Source of the DNA: Bathymodiolus brooksi | Taxonomy: Eukaryota > Mollusca > Bivalvia > Mytilida > Modiolidae | Reading direction: 5' to 3' | DNA length: 64,000 bases | Assembly (NCBI GenBank): GCA_963680875.1 | Contig: OY804579.1 | Coordinates: 23,173,804-23,237,803, forward strand | Shown here: positions 62,691-64,000 of the stretch, one piece after another | Layout: the number at the start of each line of letters is the position of its first letter | Position numbering within the stretch: the first letter of the stretch is position 1 | Translations under genes and position numbers: made by a program | The notes under the pieces: model-generated | The model's input: the letters and a program-made list of their open reading frames with translations, nothing else | Database searches by the model: none | Told to the model about the DNA's origin: nothing

Positions 62691-63954
62691 AATAGATAGT
62701 TTTGCTAGGAAACACCCCCGACGCATTAAATGACATTATAAATGACTCGTTGTTAAATTAGTGTTTAGTTGAAAAATTTTACTGAAACTTTTTAAGTTGA
62801 ACTTTTATATGCTACGCTATATACATTTTTGTATATATATATTGTAGTTTTATATTCAACCCCACCATTTCTTTAGAAATGCCTGTACCAAGTCAGGGTC
62901 ATTACGGTTTTCACAGTTTTCCGGTTGTTGACTGATTTTGTCTGTTTATATAATTATGAGTTTTTACTTTCCCTTTGTAAATTTGTTCGGAGTTCGGTAA
63001 TTTTGTTATTACCCTTATTGCAAAACCTTGTTTTATATCAGAGTCTTAAATAAAAGTCAGTTTTATATATAATAGTCTTCCATGTCAAAGAAAGTCTCAC
63101 ATAAGGTGTCTTTTTATGAATAGTGTATCGCATCGGTGACTTGGTGATGTCTTCGTGCCATTGTCCCTTATCCGTGCTTTTTCATAAGGTCACAGGGCTC
63201 GTAGGTATTTTTAACCCTTTTCAGCCCAATCAATGTTCATTTGGGACCACCCCCAATTTCTGCAACAACAGAAACTAAGGTCTGTTGAGGCTAGCCATCA
63301 GGAAACACAAAAGAATTAAAATATCACAAAAAGGCACTTAATTTATTCAGTTTAGATATTTCAGACAAATTGCTATGTAAATATCCTATCTTAGAATGGA
63401 TCTGGTCTTTTTTCTTTTTTTCTTCTTCTACATTTTGGCGTTAAAAGGGGTGTGAATATCATATCTTACAGGAAATTTGTCCTTTGTTTTTAATATCTTG
63501 GCTTTTTAATATGGAGCCATGCAGGTTTAAAATATAAACAACCAGACACAGAATTCCAGATTTATGTAGTTAAGAGGCAGGTTGGACAATGTTTTTAACA
63601 GATGGTTCAATTAAATACATCACTATAGATAGAAACAACATGTACTCCCTGAAATTTACATTTCCTTATTTTGTTTTTATTTCATGAAAACAAGTTCTTA
63701 ATTCAGTTTAAGAAAAACATTCATTCATTTAGAACTAAATTAAAACCTTAAATTAGGCATTAATAACAAAAGCAGTTGTTTTTTTCTATTGTGTATGTAC
63801 CGGGTTTTGGGGGTAGAATTCTGCTGTTAAGGAGAGAAGCATGCATGTTATTAGCACTGTTATTGTTAATTTGTATTATAAGGATCCGTTGTGTCGTATA
63901 TTAAAATTGTATTTCCATTGTTGGTTTAAATAATTACTGAATTTTCCATTTTAG
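62691..63954 (+). other. Intergenic AT-rich sequence
   Basis: No gene or clear repeat. A ttgggaccacccccaatttc at 63239 echoes the ggaccaccccc of 61773 and may belong to the same element. Confidence 0.4.
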
Positions 63955-64000
63955 ACGCCATAAACGACTGGGCACTTCTCTATGAGACGATTAAAATATT
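63955..64000 (+). other. Very weak candidate exon start at window end
   Basis: ttttccattttag is acceptor-like, and the following 46 bases stay open to the edge (AINDWALLYETIKI in the phase that needs two bases first). Too short to judge. Confidence 0.15.

Overview
Eukaryotic, AT-rich window that looks molluscan, most likely bivalve. Support: GT-AG introns, a gene of many cysteine-rich phase-1 exons, two tRNA-derived SINE families with 3' ends of the type I know from molluscs, a dispersed repeat (at 11.36 and 13.5 kb) that I remember from bivalve genomes, and very abundant intronic minisatellites. The species cannot be named from the sequence alone.

One gene fills bases 123-50315 on the + strand. 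It enters from upstream (its start, signal peptide and promoter are outside) and I can trace 20 exons to a TGA stop, giving 1,023 codons with an open frame across every junction. Exons 1-15 each encode one six-cysteine repeat of the GCC2_GCC3 / ephrin-receptor-like type; exons 16 and 17 each encode one EGF-like domain; exon 18 encodes a transmembrane helix; exons 19-20 encode a tyrosine-rich cytoplasmic tail of about 90 residues ending in a class I PDZ-ligand-like terminus. The product is a single-pass cell-surface protein, probably adhesive or receptor-like. I cannot assign an orthologue or a symbol.

The introns carry most of the interest. Tandem arrays cover roughly 25 kb (about 40 percent) of the window: 110 bp (1-3 kb), 22 bp (4.5 kb), about 45 bp (5.1 kb), 44 bp (11.4 kb), 33 bp (15 kb), 59 bp x 70 (19.5-23.6 kb), 23 bp (26.2 kb), 52 bp x about 165 (28.1-36.7 kb), 38 bp (37.1 kb), about 155 bp (39.5-40.9 kb), 36 bp x about 165 (42.1-48.0 kb) and 30 bp x about 35 (57-58 kb). 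Three arrays are built from exon-intron boundaries of the gene itself: the 5' splice site of exon 12 with its exonic flank (70 copies), the 5' splice site of exon 6 (5 copies), and the 3' splice site of exon 11 (5 copies, interrupted by a SINE). This amplification of splice sites is the most unusual thing here.

Mobile elements: an antisense mariner-type element (15585-17458, 189-bp inverted repeats, TA duplication, DD34D triad) whose transposase frame is split by a 175-bp GT-AG intron; eleven copies of SINE family 1 and six of family 2; several foldback/MITE-like elements, one splitting a SINE, one hosting the mariner; a decayed reverse-transcriptase fragment (54.8-55.2 kb) and a decayed hAT/ZMYM1-like fragment (62.3-62.7 kb). 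From about 50.3 kb to the end the window is 3'UTR and intergenic, with transposon debris and no second gene that I can support, apart from a very weak exon candidate at the last 46 bases.
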